A DNA stretch of 64,000 nucleotides from Nostoc sp. 'Peltigera membranacea cyanobiont' N6 (GTDB taxonomy: Bacteria > Cyanobacteriota > Cyanobacteriia > Cyanobacteriales > Nostocaceae): the NCBI RefSeq assembly GCF_002949735.1, contig NZ_CP026681.1:2480001-2544000 (forward strand), written 5' to 3'. Position 1 is the first letter of the stretch. Each line of letters opens with the position of its first letter. Of this stretch, positions 44,667 through 54,042 are shown one piece after another. The notes below the pieces were generated by a model that was not told where the DNA came from, did no database searches, and saw only the letters and a program-made list of their open reading frames with translations. A program made the position numbers and the translations under genes.

Positions 44667-45269
44667 TTAAGGAACTTGCATTCCGCGTTGCACAGCCGGA
44701 CGTTGCTGCACTATTTCTACCCAGCGTTTAAGATTTGGGTAATTGTCGAGTGTTAAACCCTGAAATTCATAAATTGCTACCCACGGATAAGTTGCAACAT
44801 CCGCAATAGAATAGTCACCACAGATAAATTCATTGTCTTGCAGTTGTTTATCTAAGACACCATAAATGCGTAAAGTTTCCTTTTCATAACGTTCGATGGC
44901 ATAAGGAAGCTTTTCGGGTGCAAAGCGTTTAAAGTGGTTAAGTTGCCCAAACATTGGCCCGACTCCTGCCATTTGGAACATCAGCCACTCTAGTACTTGA
45001 AAACGGCTTTTTTGTTCAATGGGTAAGAGTTTACCTGTTTTTTCAGCGAGGTAAATTAGAATTGCACCCGATTCAAAAACTTTAATCCCAGTTTCTTGGT
45101 CAACAATGGCAGGAATTTTACTATTGGGATTGATGGCGATATATTCAGGTGTAAATTGCTGTTGAGTAGTAATGTCAATTTTGTGGACATCGTAGGGCAA
45201 TTCGACTTCTTCCAGCATGACAGAAGCTTTGCGTCCATTGGGCGTCGTGAAAGTATAGAGATCAATCAT
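44667..45269 (-). CDS. glutathione S-transferase-like protein
   Basis: 200 residues. N-terminal thioredoxin-fold domain (MIDLYTFTTPNGRKASVMLEE, NSKIPAIVD, VFESGAILIYLAEKTGKLLP) and C-terminal helical domain (QVLEWLMFQMAGVGPMFGQ, YSIADVATYPWV). It matches the YfcG/Ure2p-like class. Glutathione-linked detoxification or disulfide reduction. Monocistronic. Confidence 0.93.
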   Translation of the reverse strand: MIDLYTFTTPNGRKASVMLEEVELPYDVHKIDITTQQQFTPEYIAINPNSKIPAIVDQETGIKVFESGAILIYLAEKTGKLLPIEQKSRFQVLEWLMFQMAGVGPMFGQLNHFKRFAPEKLPYAIERYEKETLRIYGVLDKQLQDNEFICGDYSIADVATYPWVAIYEFQGLTLDNYPNLKRWVEIVQQRPAVQRGMQVP

Positions 45270-45898
45270 CTGCTGCTATCCTAAAATCTTGACATTTTCC
45301 GATGGTAGTGTAGCTTTGATTGAGAAATTAGGCTATTAGCCTATAGAGAGATAACAGCAATACTGAACAGGTGGGCGATCGCTTTTTTTCTTCGCTTATC
45401 CGTCTGGACACTAGCTCTTAAATATGATTAGCGGTGCAGGAGTGATCCGAGGGAAGCGATACCGAACGCGCGGAGCGTCGCCAAGAGTTGGCTGTGCCTA
45501 CGCCCCTAAGTTCCAGTTTCAAGCTAGAAAAATGGCGTAGGCACAGCCCTAAAATTAGACATCGCATACCACTGATTTCCTATGCAAGAAAAATGTGATT
45601 TGAACTAAAAAATGAGATTTTAACTCATGATATGCTTCATAAATGAGTATCCAGTTTATAGTTCACTTTTTATATTCGAGTTTTTTACGAATAATGATTA
45701 TCGTGTAGGGAATAAAAAGACTGATAAGAGCGACGTTTGTATCAATTTATCGGCTTGATTATCATTATTATTCAGCTAAGATTTGAGTAGGCGATCGCCC
45801 AACAACAGAGCGATCGCTTAGACAATGAAAGATTTGATTTTTACTCAGATATCTACTAAAACAAAAGTTTTGAACCATAACATACGATTTTATGTTAA
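45270..45898. other. intergenic region with dispersed repeats
   Basis: The segment 45455-45560 carries repeat words (gaacgcgcggagcgtcgcc, ggctgtgcctacgcccc, and the inverse gcgtaggcacagccc near 45535). A Fur-like AT-rich inverted word (aataatgattatc / gattatcattatt) occurs at about 45691 and 45759. No gene is supported. Confidence 0.35.
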
Positions 45899-46533
45899 AC
45901 AGTTAGCAAGGTTGCTTTACAAAAATCAGAACCATCGACATGGTTTGAAGTTTTATATGCCGAAGCTAAAGGTGATACAGCAAAAATTCCTTGGGCAAAG
46001 TTAACTTCTCACCCTTATCTACAAGATTGGTTGACGAATCATGAACCATTCACCTCACAGCAAAAGGCGTTAGTTATTGGCTGTGGCTTGGGAGACGATG
46101 CCGAAGCTTTAGCAAATCTGGGGTTTGAGGTAACTGCCTTTGATATTTCACCGACAGCAGTCGCTTGGTGTCAACAGCGATTTCCAGATTCGACTGTCAG
46201 CTATATAGTTGCAGATTTGTTAGCAATTCCCCCACAATGGCATCAAGCTTTTGACAAAGTTTTTGAATGTCGTAATATTCAAGCTTTGCCGTTGAATGTG
46301 CGTTCTTGGGTTATCTCCTCAGTTGCTTCCCTTGTTGCTCCCGGTGGCACAATGCTTGAGATACAGAAGCGGAACCGGATGGCCCACCTTGGCCATTATC
46401 AGACTCAGAATTAGCACAGTTTGAAAGTTTGGGATTACAGCAAGTAGAAAAACTTGAGTTTTTAGAATCTGAGATTGACGTTAAGCAAGTGCGGATTGAA
46501 TATCAAAGGCATAATTCTTTGACAGGTTCCTGA
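45899..46533 (+). pseudogene. TPMT-like SAM methyltransferase, frameshifted and without start
   Basis: The frame opens after a stop at 45896 with no ATG but with family-like sequence (EPSTWFEVLYAEAKGDTAKI, then PWAKLTSHPYLQDWL) and motif I (ALVIGCGLGDDAEALANLGF, then FDISPTAVAW). At about 46360 the frame shifts; the +1 frame continues EAEPDGPPWPLSDSELAQFE and so on to 46533. Lost start plus internal shift make it inactive. Thiopurine-methyltransferase-like family. Confidence 0.75.
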
Positions 46534-46630
46534 TTTTAGATATACTCTCGAATTTTTCCCTCGTCCCTTCCGAGGGAGGATACTTTGTATCCTCCCGCCC
46601 AGAAACTTTCTCCAATGAAATTCACCACCC

Positions 46631-47149
46631 CTACCATCTTCGATGGTGGCCCCATCCGTGGAACCCTCCGCCAAATCCAAAGTGGAACCCTCTTCCAAAT
46701 CCGAAATTGATGCCATAAGTAGGATAGGGCGACACATAGATGGGATAAGGGTTGTAGATGTAAGTAGTCGGAGGCGCTACGGTGTAATAACCATCTTCAT
46801 TACAAACAGTAGTAGTATGTTGCACAATTGTTTTAGGTACAACATTCTCTTGCCCAGCATAAGGTAGATTCAAATAACCATCCTGAAAACCACGAGCAAA
46901 TTCACCTCCCACAGTCCGAGGTTTATAAGCAACTCTATTCCGAGCGCTTTGTTCTCCTTCTCGAAAACCATCTGCATAAGCATGGGGGTGGTCAGATGCC
47001 GATTCTTTGATCGCCCTATTCTCAGTAACAGGATGGCAGTAAACAACCCTATCAGCTTTAGCGGCTTGGGGAAAAAGTAAAGATGTTGAGCCAGCGATTA
47101 AGGTGAATATTGCAGCAACAACTATTTTCTTCACAGCCTTTAACCTCAT
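46631..47149 (-). CDS. secreted Gly/Tyr-rich protein of unknown function
   Basis: 172 residues. Signal peptide (KIVVAAIFTLIAGSTSLLFPQAAKA). Middle with YADGFREGEQSARN and FARGFQDGY (a repeated DG-F-REG/QDGY helix). C-terminal Pro/Tyr/Gly/Phe-rich tail (GFGRGFHFGFGGGFHGW, HHRRW), perhaps metal-binding or aggregating. Periplasmic or surface. No family name. Confidence 0.65.
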   Translation of the reverse strand: MRLKAVKKIVVAAIFTLIAGSTSLLFPQAAKADRVVYCHPVTENRAIKESASDHPHAYADGFREGEQSARNRVAYKPRTVGGEFARGFQDGYLNLPYAGQENVVPKTIVQHTTTVCNEDGYYTVAPPTTYIYNPYPIYVSPYPTYGINFGFGRGFHFGFGGGFHGWGHHRRW

Positions 47150-47514
47150 TTATGCTTAATGCTCTAAGCCCTTTAACTTTAATTATAAAACCTGAATCCT
47201 TGCGGGGACATGAGCCTAAAATCATAAATCCCCTGTCAACACCCCTAGCCTTTAGGAATGGGGATTCTAGCCTAAAGTCTTAGGAAATAACACGGCGCAA
47301 TAGTTTATTTATTCTCCGGCGAGTTCTGGCGCAATGGCTGCTGACGAAACAACAATATTTTGCATTCCTCGCGTCACGCAGATTTGGGCGCAAAAATAAG
47401 TTTATTGTTCCGGTTCCAGTTTCAAAGAATGCGATCGCCTAAATCCGTTAACTCACATCTTGGATTTCAGTTCTGGGAGATAATCAGCTAGTCGGCACGC
47501 TCCCCGTAATACCC

Positions 47515-48071
47515 TTGGAACCCAATCAGCTAAACCTATTTCCAGACGTAAAACCCACACCAGCACATAGAGCAGAGGCGCTGCTGATGAGTGCTGATGC
47601 CCTGCTGAAGTGGAAATCTCAGATTTTGGATTATCAGCAGAAGCTGAGAGAGAACAAACCACCTGAGCAGGTGACATTGTTTGACATTGCACCAAAACAC
47701 TGCGACCCAGACGCGATAGATCCTTTTACTCTGCCCTGCAATCAATGGCGTTTTACAGGATGCCAACAGATGCGGGTAGCGCCGCTATTTATTTTGTGAT
47801 CGATAATGCCATGCCCTTGCTGTTGTATGTTGGTGAAACAAGACGATCTGGTAAACGGTGGAAAGGTGAGCATGGATGCAAGCAATATTTAGATAGTTAC
47901 CATTCATTGCATCATCATTATGGACTGCAACGGGAAGTGAGCATCGCTTTCTGCTGGGATGCCCCAGTCCAGAGAAAACCCAGGCAGCAGCTAGAGCAAG
48001 CACTAATTCAAAAGTGGAAGTCGCCTTTTAATAAGGAAATGTGGGTAACGTGGGGGCAACCATTTGGGTAG
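47515..48071 (+). pseudogene. GIY-YIG nuclease-family protein, frameshifted in the middle (copy 2)
   Basis: From TTG 47515 (LEPNQLNLFPDVKPTPAHRA) the frame runs to about 47740, then shifts; the second frame (AFYRMPTDAGSAAIYFVIDN, LLLYVGETRRSGKRWKGE, AFCWDAPVQ, QKWKSPFNKEMWVTWGQPFG) ends at 48071. The shift near 47738 (ctgccctgcaatc) differs from copy 1's. Both copies share sequence before and after the gene. Confidence 0.7.
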
Positions 48072-48110
48072 GGTTCGATTACAAGCAAAGTCTACTTACT
48101 TTTCCCTTTT

Positions 48111-48139
48111 GGGACTTCCAAAAAATAAATTATCCCAAA
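48111..48139. repeat. solitary ISAzo13-type terminal repeat
   Basis: GGGACTTCCAAAAAATAAATT continuing ATCCCA matches the outer left end of the element at 1057. No transposase is next to it. It marks a lost or excised copy between the GIY-YIG remnant and the reductase gene. Confidence 0.6.
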
Positions 48140-48229
48140 AAAATCAAACATACAATCATGCGTGAAAATCTTTAACCTGGAGTGTGAGAATGTTATGAAA
48201 GCAAACTATCAACTTGGAGTCCAGCGCTG

Positions 48230-49606
48230 ATGGAAACAGCAGACATCATTGTGATTGGGAGCGGTCAAGGAGGCATTCCACTAGCAGCTGATTTTGTCAA
48301 AGAGGGTCGCAAGGTGGTCTTGTTTGAGCGGGATGCTTTGGGCGGCAGTTGCATCAATTATGGTTGCACTCCTTCCAAAGCATTCTTGGCAGCAGCTCAT
48401 GCAGCAGGGCGTGCCCGTCAGGCAAAGAAATTAGGCATCCACACGGAAGTTGAGGTTGATTTTCCTGCCGTCATGGAGCGAGTACGCTTAATCCGTAACA
48501 GCTTTAACCAGGGTATTCAGAAGCGATTGGATGATGCAGGCGTCAAAATCGTTTGCGCTGAAGCTTCCTTTGTTGGTGAACGTACCGTTAGAGGGGGTGA
48601 TGTCACCGTTGAGGCTCCAATAGTTATCGTTAATACTGGCACGTCATCGCTGATTCCTGATATTCCGGGTCTTGCAGGGACTCCTTACCTGACCAACCGC
48701 AACTTTTTTGACTTAAAAGTATTACCACCCCGGTTACTGGTAATTGGGGCTGGCTATATTGGATTGGAACTGGGGCAAGGACTGGCGCGTTTGGGCAGTC
48801 AAACCCACTTAATTGTGCGGGGCGATCGCGTCCTCGATCGGGAAGAGGCTGATGTCAGCGAGGTTTTAGCAGAAGCATTACAGCAGGATGGGATTGAGCT
48901 TCACTTCGGGGTGAATGTAAATCAGGTGGCACATGAAAATGATGTGTTTAAGCTGACATTGAGCAGTGGTGAGGAACTCCAGGGAGAGGCGTTGCTGGTT
49001 GTAATTGGACGCAAACCAAATACAGGTGCATTAAATGCAGCCAAGAGTGGCATTGAGCTAGATGATAAGGGGTTTATCAAAATTAACGACCAGTTTCACA
49101 CGACCTGTTCTGGAGTCTATGCGATCGGAGATGCTGCCAAACAGCCTGCCTTTACGCATGTGTCGTGGGAGGACTATCGCCGCTTAAAAGCAATTTTGTG
49201 TGGAGAAAACCGGACACGGAGCGATCGTGTCCTTGGCTATGCTATCTACACAGAGCCACAGGTTGGGCGAGTGGGGATGACGTTACAAGAGGCTCACAAG
49301 CATGGCATCAACGCGCGTGCTGTTACGTTACCCATGAGCCAAATTGCTCGTGCGATCGAGTGGGGACATGACTTGGGGTTTTACCGCATGGTGATCAACA
49401 GCGACACCGACAAAATCTTAGGAGCCACCCTGGTGGGGTACGAAACTGCTGAACTAGTGCATGTTTTTCTGCAGCTGATGGAAGCGGGAGCAACCTGGCA
49501 GTTGTTAGAGCGATCAGTTCATATTCATCCTACCTATGGTGAAGCATTACCTAGCCTAGCACGGTTGCTGCTTGGAGATAATATGCCAGGCTGTCCGAAC
49601 AGGTGA
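48230..49606 (+). CDS. pyridine nucleotide-disulfide oxidoreductase (MerA/Lpd-like)
   Basis: 458 residues. FAD site IIVIGSGQGGIPLAADFVKEG, redox-active GGSCINYGCTPSK, NAD(P) site LLVIGAGYIGLELGQGLARLG, second FAD motif GVYAIGDAA, and a dimerisation domain ending HIHPTYGEALPSLARLL. It lacks an N-terminal HMA domain and the C-terminal Cys pair of true MerA, so the substrate is open. GC is higher than its neighbours (about 50%), suggesting transfer. Confidence 0.9.
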   Translation: METADIIVIGSGQGGIPLAADFVKEGRKVVLFERDALGGSCINYGCTPSKAFLAAAHAAGRARQAKKLGIHTEVEVDFPAVMERVRLIRNSFNQGIQKRLDDAGVKIVCAEASFVGERTVRGGDVTVEAPIVIVNTGTSSLIPDIPGLAGTPYLTNRNFFDLKVLPPRLLVIGAGYIGLELGQGLARLGSQTHLIVRGDRVLDREEADVSEVLAEALQQDGIELHFGVNVNQVAHENDVFKLTLSSGEELQGEALLVVIGRKPNTGALNAAKSGIELDDKGFIKINDQFHTTCSGVYAIGDAAKQPAFTHVSWEDYRRLKAILCGENRTRSDRVLGYAIYTEPQVGRVGMTLQEAHKHGINARAVTLPMSQIARAIEWGHDLGFYRMVINSDTDKILGATLVGYETAELVHVFLQLMEAGATWQLLERSVHIHPTYGEALPSLARLLLGDNMPGCPNR

Positions 49607-49615
49607 AGAGGTTTT

Positions 49616-49710
49616 ATTGATGCACAACGTCAGTTGGTATCAATAAAACGTGAGATAATTTCACACATGGCTTTTTTTGTAAGCTTAACTCCGGTAGAGT
49701 AAGTTGAGTT
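49616..49710 (-). pseudogene. ISAzo13-type transposase C-terminal relic
   Basis: The minus strand reads TYSTGVKLTKKAMCEIISRF-IDTN, parallel to TYENGVKLTKKAMAQIEKQI in the element at 1275. Short relic next to the reductase 3' end. Confidence 0.6.
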
Positions 49711-49903
49711 AGGATGCGATCGCATTCCCGTTTTCCTCTAAGAAAAAGCGTAGATACTTGCCCGTGATCGCATATCATGGCTGCGATTGGGTAGGGCGAT
49801 CGCCCCGCCCCAAAAATCGAACAATGCAAACATATCAACTCAGCTTACAAAACTGGTCACAAGAAAGCTACATCAAAGCTTATAGATTTGCTGCACATGC
49901 ATA

Positions 49904-50183
49904 TCAAAAAATTATTTGAACTTTTACAGATAGTTTTGGTTTTCGACCTCCACCGCCAGCAATAATTCTAATTTTTTTTGATTCTAGTAAAGCTTGTTTT
50001 TCATAATTTAATTGTTCGGCATTTTCGATTAATTGTTGTAACTGTTCATACTCCAGACCAATTAACCTCCGTGTTTCTTTAGGATTTTCTTCAATATGCT
50101 TCAGTATATCACTCATATTTATGTGTCAAAAAACTTCTCTAATGTTCTTTTATCACAGAATGATACTATTTTGGAGATGTCTA
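49904..50183 (-). pseudogene. truncated IS5-family element (same family as 25079)
   Basis: 70 residues (MSDILKHIEENPKETRRLIG through IRIIAGGGGRKPKLSVK) match the N-terminus of the 25232 transposase; the rest is deleted. The right end TTTTGGAGATGTCTA at 50169-50183 is intact. It cuts the gene that follows. Confidence 0.8.
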
Positions 50184-50184
50184 A

Positions 50185-50547
50185 TGTGCTATTTTACATG
50201 ACACAATCGAAGATACTGATACCACTTTTGAGGAAATAAAAACTGAATTTAGTGAATCAGTAGCTAATGGTGTACTTGCATTAACTAAAGATGAAAGTTT
50301 AGCAAAACATCTTCAAATGTCAGACAGTTTGCGAAGAATAAAAGAGCAACCCCTAGAAATATGGATGGTGAAATTAGCAGATAGAATCAGCAACCTCCAA
50401 GCACCTCCACATTATTGGAATCAAGACAAAATTATTCGGTATCGAGAAGAAGCTATTCAGATTTATGAAGCTTTGAAAGATGCCAGCTTATTTCTAGCAT
50501 CCCGCTTGGCTACTAAAATTGAAGATTATAAGGCGTTCATCAAGTAA
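50185..50547 (+). pseudogene. HD-domain (MESH1/SpoT-like) hydrolase fragment
   Basis: In frame from 50188: AILHDTIEDTDTTFEEIKTE, then VANGVLALTKDES, WMVKLADRISNLQAPPHYW and a C-terminal helix. H-D-x2-E-D and K-L-A-D-R are hallmarks of the (p)ppGpp-hydrolase-like HD family. The N-terminal part with the first His is missing, exactly at the IS5 end. An internal ATG at 50317 would lack the HD motif. Confidence 0.75.
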
Positions 50548-50604
50548 ATACTTATGTTAGAGGAGGCGATCGCCGTTTGTTGGGCAGTCCTACTATGTCA
50601 TTTA

Positions 50605-50795
50605 TTACCCTTCCAACTCTCTTAGCAATGCCTCATTTATCCTTTGTGCCTCTTCCCCACTAGTTTCTACCACATCAAAACCTTCTTTAACTGCTGCTTG
50701 CACTTTGGGAGGTAGTGCTTCAAATTTCTCGTTGTTGAGTATGGAAATGCGGCAACCAATGTAGGGCATAAAATCAACGAATGGCTGCATTCCCG
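50605..50795 (-). pseudogene. C-terminal fragment of a TRAP DctP-type solute-binding protein
   Basis: GMQPFVDFMPYIGCRISILN, then NEKFEALPPKVQAAVKEGFD and VETSGEEAQRINEALLRELE match the tail of DctP periplasmic binding proteins. It begins abruptly at the IS630 fragment. No other TRAP gene nearby. Confidence 0.6.
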
Positions 50796-51131
50796 ATTTA
50801 ATCCTAATTTCTGTAACGCACGAGACATTGCACTTTGACCTACCCAATTACCAGTCTTGTCTGCAAATAATTCACACAACTCTATCAATGTTGCATCTGG
50901 ATATAATTCAACTAATTCTCTCAACTCTATGTCAGCATTTGTTAAATGACTAAATTGTGGCTTTCCTCGCGGCTTGGATTGTAAATTTCCTTCAAGTCTT
51001 TGTTGTTTTACCAGCTTTTGCACTAAACTCTTTGAGACGGAAAATATGTTAGCTACTTTCCTGATTGAGATGTTTTTTTGAAGATGTGCTGCAACTATTT
51101 TTTCTCGAAGATCGACAGAGTATGACTTCAT
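50796..51131 (-). pseudogene. IS630-family transposase head
   Basis: About 112 family-like residues: MKSYSVDLREKIVAAHLQKN, SIRKVANIFSVSKSLVQKLV (HTH), then LVELYPDATLIELCELFADK and SAMSRALQKLGLN. The frame then enters the DctP fragment. The catalytic half is absent. Confidence 0.8.
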
Positions 51132-51173
51132 TTAAATGTATTTATATTTTAATTTATTGTACCTCATAACAGA

Positions 51174-51794
51174 CGCAAGTGCTGTATTGTCTATGAAGAT
51201 AGTTTAAATAAAGGTTATGGTCAATCTTGTCGAGCAGCTTTCTTACTGAAATATTTGGGTTGCGCTCAGGTATTTATCTTACACGGAGGATATAAAGCAT
51301 GGCTTTGGGCGGGATTACCTACTACCTCAGAAGTACCATTACGTCAAAGCTGCATATTTAGATTGCATCCCAACGCTGACATTATGGTGACTACCGCCGA
51401 GATGTTAGAAGCAATTGACAATCCAGCAATTATTAAATTAGATGTGCGCGACAGTTCAGAATGGCTTGGGTTGAGTTCTTCTCCCTATGCTGTTGATTTT
51501 TGTCCTCGCAAAGGGAGAATACCTAATGCTGTATGGCTAGAATGGCATCGTCTAATGACATCTGAAGAGGAAATCCCCACGTTTCGCTCGCCAGATGAAA
51601 TCCGAGAAATTTGTCAATCAGTAGGTATTACTTCCGAGTCAGAAGTGTACGTCTACTGTTTTAAAGGTTCTAGAGCGGCGAATACTCTGATTGCTCTGCA
51701 AATGGCAGGAATTTCTGCCAGAAATTATTTTGGCTCTTGGAATGAATGGTCTAATGACTTTTCACTACCAATTGATAGCAGAGTCATGCAATGA
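51174..51794 (+). pseudogene. 5'-truncated two-domain rhodanese
   Basis: The frame starts without ATG: CCIVYEDSLNKGYGQSCRAA, FILHGGYKAWLWAGLP (end of the first rhodanese domain), then a second domain with IIKLDVRDSSEWLG, VWLEWHRLM and the Cys in VYVYCFKGSRAANTLIAL. The first half of domain 1 is lost at the IS630 side. Thiosulfate sulfurtransferase-like. Confidence 0.75.
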
Positions 51795-52011
51795 GCGTGT
51801 AAGCTTGCTGATAATTAGCGATGCCTACGGCCGGGTGCGCCTACGCTTGGGCTTTCCTCGCTTGATTGGGCAGGGGCGTAAGCGTAGCCCTTTCCGGTGG
51901 CATCGCATCGGTGGTTCTTGGAGTTTTTCGTGAAAGCAGTAAAGTGGGTACAACCGCACCCCGACTGTCTGCTAAACTCTGCTTCTAGGAAACCTAGATA
52001 TCCAAATATTG

Positions 52012-52653
52012 ATGATGTCGTTAATTCCAAATACATTAGCAACCTTTGTGGCTCTTTTCCCAATCGCCAATCCAATCGGTGCAGTTCCGGTTTTTTACAG
52101 CTTAACAGCGAGAGAAACATCATCACAGCGTCATCGGCAGGCGATACAAACTGCCATAAATGTAGTCTTAGTTTTAGCTGTGTTTTTACTAACTGGCAGG
52201 TGGATTCTAGAATTTTTTGGAATCTCATTAAATGTGCTACGGCTGGCAGGGGGATTACTTGTTGCTCATACAGCGTGGGAAATGGTTACAGTCCGTCAAC
52301 GACTAACTTCATCAGAAAATGATGAGGCTCTAGATAAAGAAGATATTTCTTTTACACCAATGGCAGTGCCATTAATCAGTGGGCCTGGAGCAATTGGGGT
52401 AGTAACGAGTTTATCGATTAGCTTTAAAGATTGGGTAGACTATGTTGAGTCTTTAGTGGGAATTGCTTTAATAGGTATAAGCCTTTACCTGTGCCTCGTC
52501 TTAGGAGAACCACTTATTAAGAAGTTAGGAAAAAATGGTGTGGGAGCCTTAAATCGAGTTTTTGGTTTTTTCATCCTAGCAATTGGTGTGCGGTTTATTG
52601 CCGATGGCTCTATTTCCTTATTGAAAGAGGCGTTCCATATTCAAGTTAAATAA
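52012..52653 (+). CDS. MarC-family integral membrane protein
   Basis: 213 residues from ATG 52012 (AGGAAA upstream). Six helices: LIPNTLATFVALFPIANPIG with the NPIGAVP signature, VVLVLAVFLLTGRWILEFFG, VLRLAGGLLVAHTAWEM, MAVPLISGPGAIGVV, LVGIALIGISLYLCLVLG, GFFILAIGVRFIADG. Function unknown (not a proven drug pump). Intact despite fragments around it. Confidence 0.92.
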   Translation: MMSLIPNTLATFVALFPIANPIGAVPVFYSLTARETSSQRHRQAIQTAINVVLVLAVFLLTGRWILEFFGISLNVLRLAGGLLVAHTAWEMVTVRQRLTSSENDEALDKEDISFTPMAVPLISGPGAIGVVTSLSISFKDWVDYVESLVGIALIGISLYLCLVLGEPLIKKLGKNGVGALNRVFGFFILAIGVRFIADGSISLLKEAFHIQVK

Positions 52654-52667
52654 TCTTTAACTATAAT

Positions 52668-52740
52668 GCTATAAAATACTGGACAGAATTATTGAAAATT
52701 AAACCGACACATACCCTTATCTTGGTTAAACTGCTTATTT
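52668..52740. repeat. gene-tail remnant matching the IS1634 target
   Basis: aatgctataaaatactggac and the following ~50 bases match 32827-32890 and the left flank of the element at 30710, without the insertion. It decodes NAIKYWTELLKIKPTHT in one frame, the tail of a paralogue of the 30214 protein. Confidence 0.65.
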
Positions 52741-52773
52741 TTAGGCTTGAGCGCGATTGGTAACTACGCATCC

Positions 52774-53010
52774 TTAACTTTTCCTCTCTTGATGGAGAGA
52801 GCGATCGCACTGTGCCAGTTGCGTAAGTCCTGTTTTAATCTCATTTAAATCAGCATCTGCAAATTCTTTGCGAATAGTCTCTGTGATTGCATTGACCAGG
52901 TTAGAATTTGGTTGACTGGCTGTTGTTTTTTGAGCCTGAACTGGTAGGAAGCTTACACCCAAAACTGTTAAGCTTGCCATCATCCCAAGCAATGTTTGTC
53001 TCTTCATCAA
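52774..53010 (-). CDS. small secreted protein of unknown function
   Basis: 78 residues. Signal peptide (MMKRQTLLGMMASLTVLGVS, cleavage near VQAQ), then a polar helical stretch (NAITETIRKEFADADLNEIK) and one Cys (LAQCDRSLHQ). Probably periplasmic. No relatives recognised. Confidence 0.5.
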   Translation of the reverse strand: MMKRQTLLGMMASLTVLGVSFLPVQAQKTTASQPNSNLVNAITETIRKEFADADLNEIKTGLTQLAQCDRSLHQERKS

Positions 53011-53092
53011 TTACTCACCTTTCTAATTTCAGGCTGAACATTGAGCGAACGGAATGCGAACTTACTACTAAAAAGGTCAAGCGCGATCGCTA

Positions 53093-53160
53093 TCCTTTCA
53101 ATTCATGTACACGTTGCCATTCCTGTTGTGTAATTTTGTAGTTTGTGGCGTTGGGCTTGA
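53093..53160 (-). pseudogene. C-terminal relic (NATNYKITQQEWQRVHELKG type), copy 1
   Basis: The minus strand reads PNATNYKITQQEWQRVHELK-G-stop. A near-identical relic is at 61731-61803. Both are tails of the same unknown protein family without the rest of the gene. Confidence 0.5.
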
Positions 53161-53227
53161 AATAGGCAGTAGGTCATTGTTTGGTAGATTTCCTTGCTTG
53201 TCTTGGGTGGGGCAATCGCGCCTATAG

Positions 53228-53487
53228 TTAATAGTTTGTTTTGGTTTTACCTAGCCTCTGAGCAGTAGCTAAATCTATTTCTTTAATGATTGGATTATTT
53301 ATGTTTCTCAAGTCCATATCGTAATAATCATCACCACCTTCAACAGGATCGTGTTCAGAGTTTAATACATATCTACGTTCGGTAACTTTAATAAGTTTTA
53401 GTAGCCGATAATCTTTGCCTAAATAACTTAAATCTTGAATTGGCAGCTTAAATCTGCAATCGCAACTATAATGTGGCGATCGCTCAC
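53228..53487 (-). pseudogene. frameshifted partner of the XRE gene
   Basis: GTG 53487 (20 bases after the XRE stop) reads SDRHIIVAIADLSCQFKI then stops. The next frame continues QDLSYLGKDYRLLKLIKVTE, HDPVEGGDDYYDMDLRNINN and ends TKTNY at 53228. The halves join at the run caattcaagattt (about 53443) with a one-base shift. The intact protein would be about 86 residues, acidic. The XRE-plus-small-protein order suggests a regulator/partner pair; family unknown. Confidence 0.45.
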
Positions 53488-53506
53488 ATCAAAACTGAGC
53501 AAACAA

Positions 53507-53755
53507 CTAATTCGGCAAATACTTAGCCAACAAATCCTGACCCTGAGTGCCCATCTCATCAAGCTTCTGCTCAATAAGCTTAATCGCCATTGGCGAGGGT
53601 TTAGAGCGTCCATTTTCCCAACGGTTAATCGTGGTATATGTCACACCGAGAGTAGCTGCAAACTGTTCTTGCGTTAGCCCAACCAAAAGCCGCAAATCAT
53701 GAATGATCTGCCCCACCTCCGGCTGTTTGATAGCCAAGGGTTTTTTGATAGTCAT
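53507..53755 (-). CDS. XRE-family HTH regulator
   Basis: 82 residues. An HTH_3 domain spans about 14-70: IHDLRLLVGLTQEQFAATLG, VTYTTINRWENGRSKPSP, then AIKLIEQKLDEMG. The N-terminal arm is basic/Pro. Possible antitoxin or small repressor; the downstream partner is frameshifted. Confidence 0.85.
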   Translation of the reverse strand: MTIKKPLAIKQPEVGQIIHDLRLLVGLTQEQFAATLGVTYTTINRWENGRSKPSPMAIKLIEQKLDEMGTQGQDLLAKYLPN

Positions 53756-54042
53756 TTAACTTCTAAACTTTACCTTCTAGCTTAAGTAGCTGCTGCTATA
53801 TTATTTGTTACATATTAACCATATACAATCGGGTATTCTTCAGTAAATATCCTGAAAATGCGTTTTTATAGTAAAATTTATTGCTTGAATGAAGGAGAGC
53901 TTTTTAAGTGATGTTGAACTTAAATTCTTAGAGGAAAGTTACTAGGAAAGTGCGATCGCTCCTATTGTTCTTAGAGGAAATGTAGCAGACAGGCGATCGC
54001 AACCATGAGAGGAAGCGATCGCCCTTGAAGACACAGCAGAAA
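53756..54042. other. intergenic region with three GCGATCGC sites
   Basis: GCGATCGC or GGCGATCGC occurs at about 53951, 53992 and 54015 within 70 bases. No gene is supported. Confidence 0.4.

Noticed and set aside
45691..45775. Fur-box-like words
   Set aside because: Single AT-rich near-matches with no iron-related gene beside them; the same word also occurs inside an IS end.
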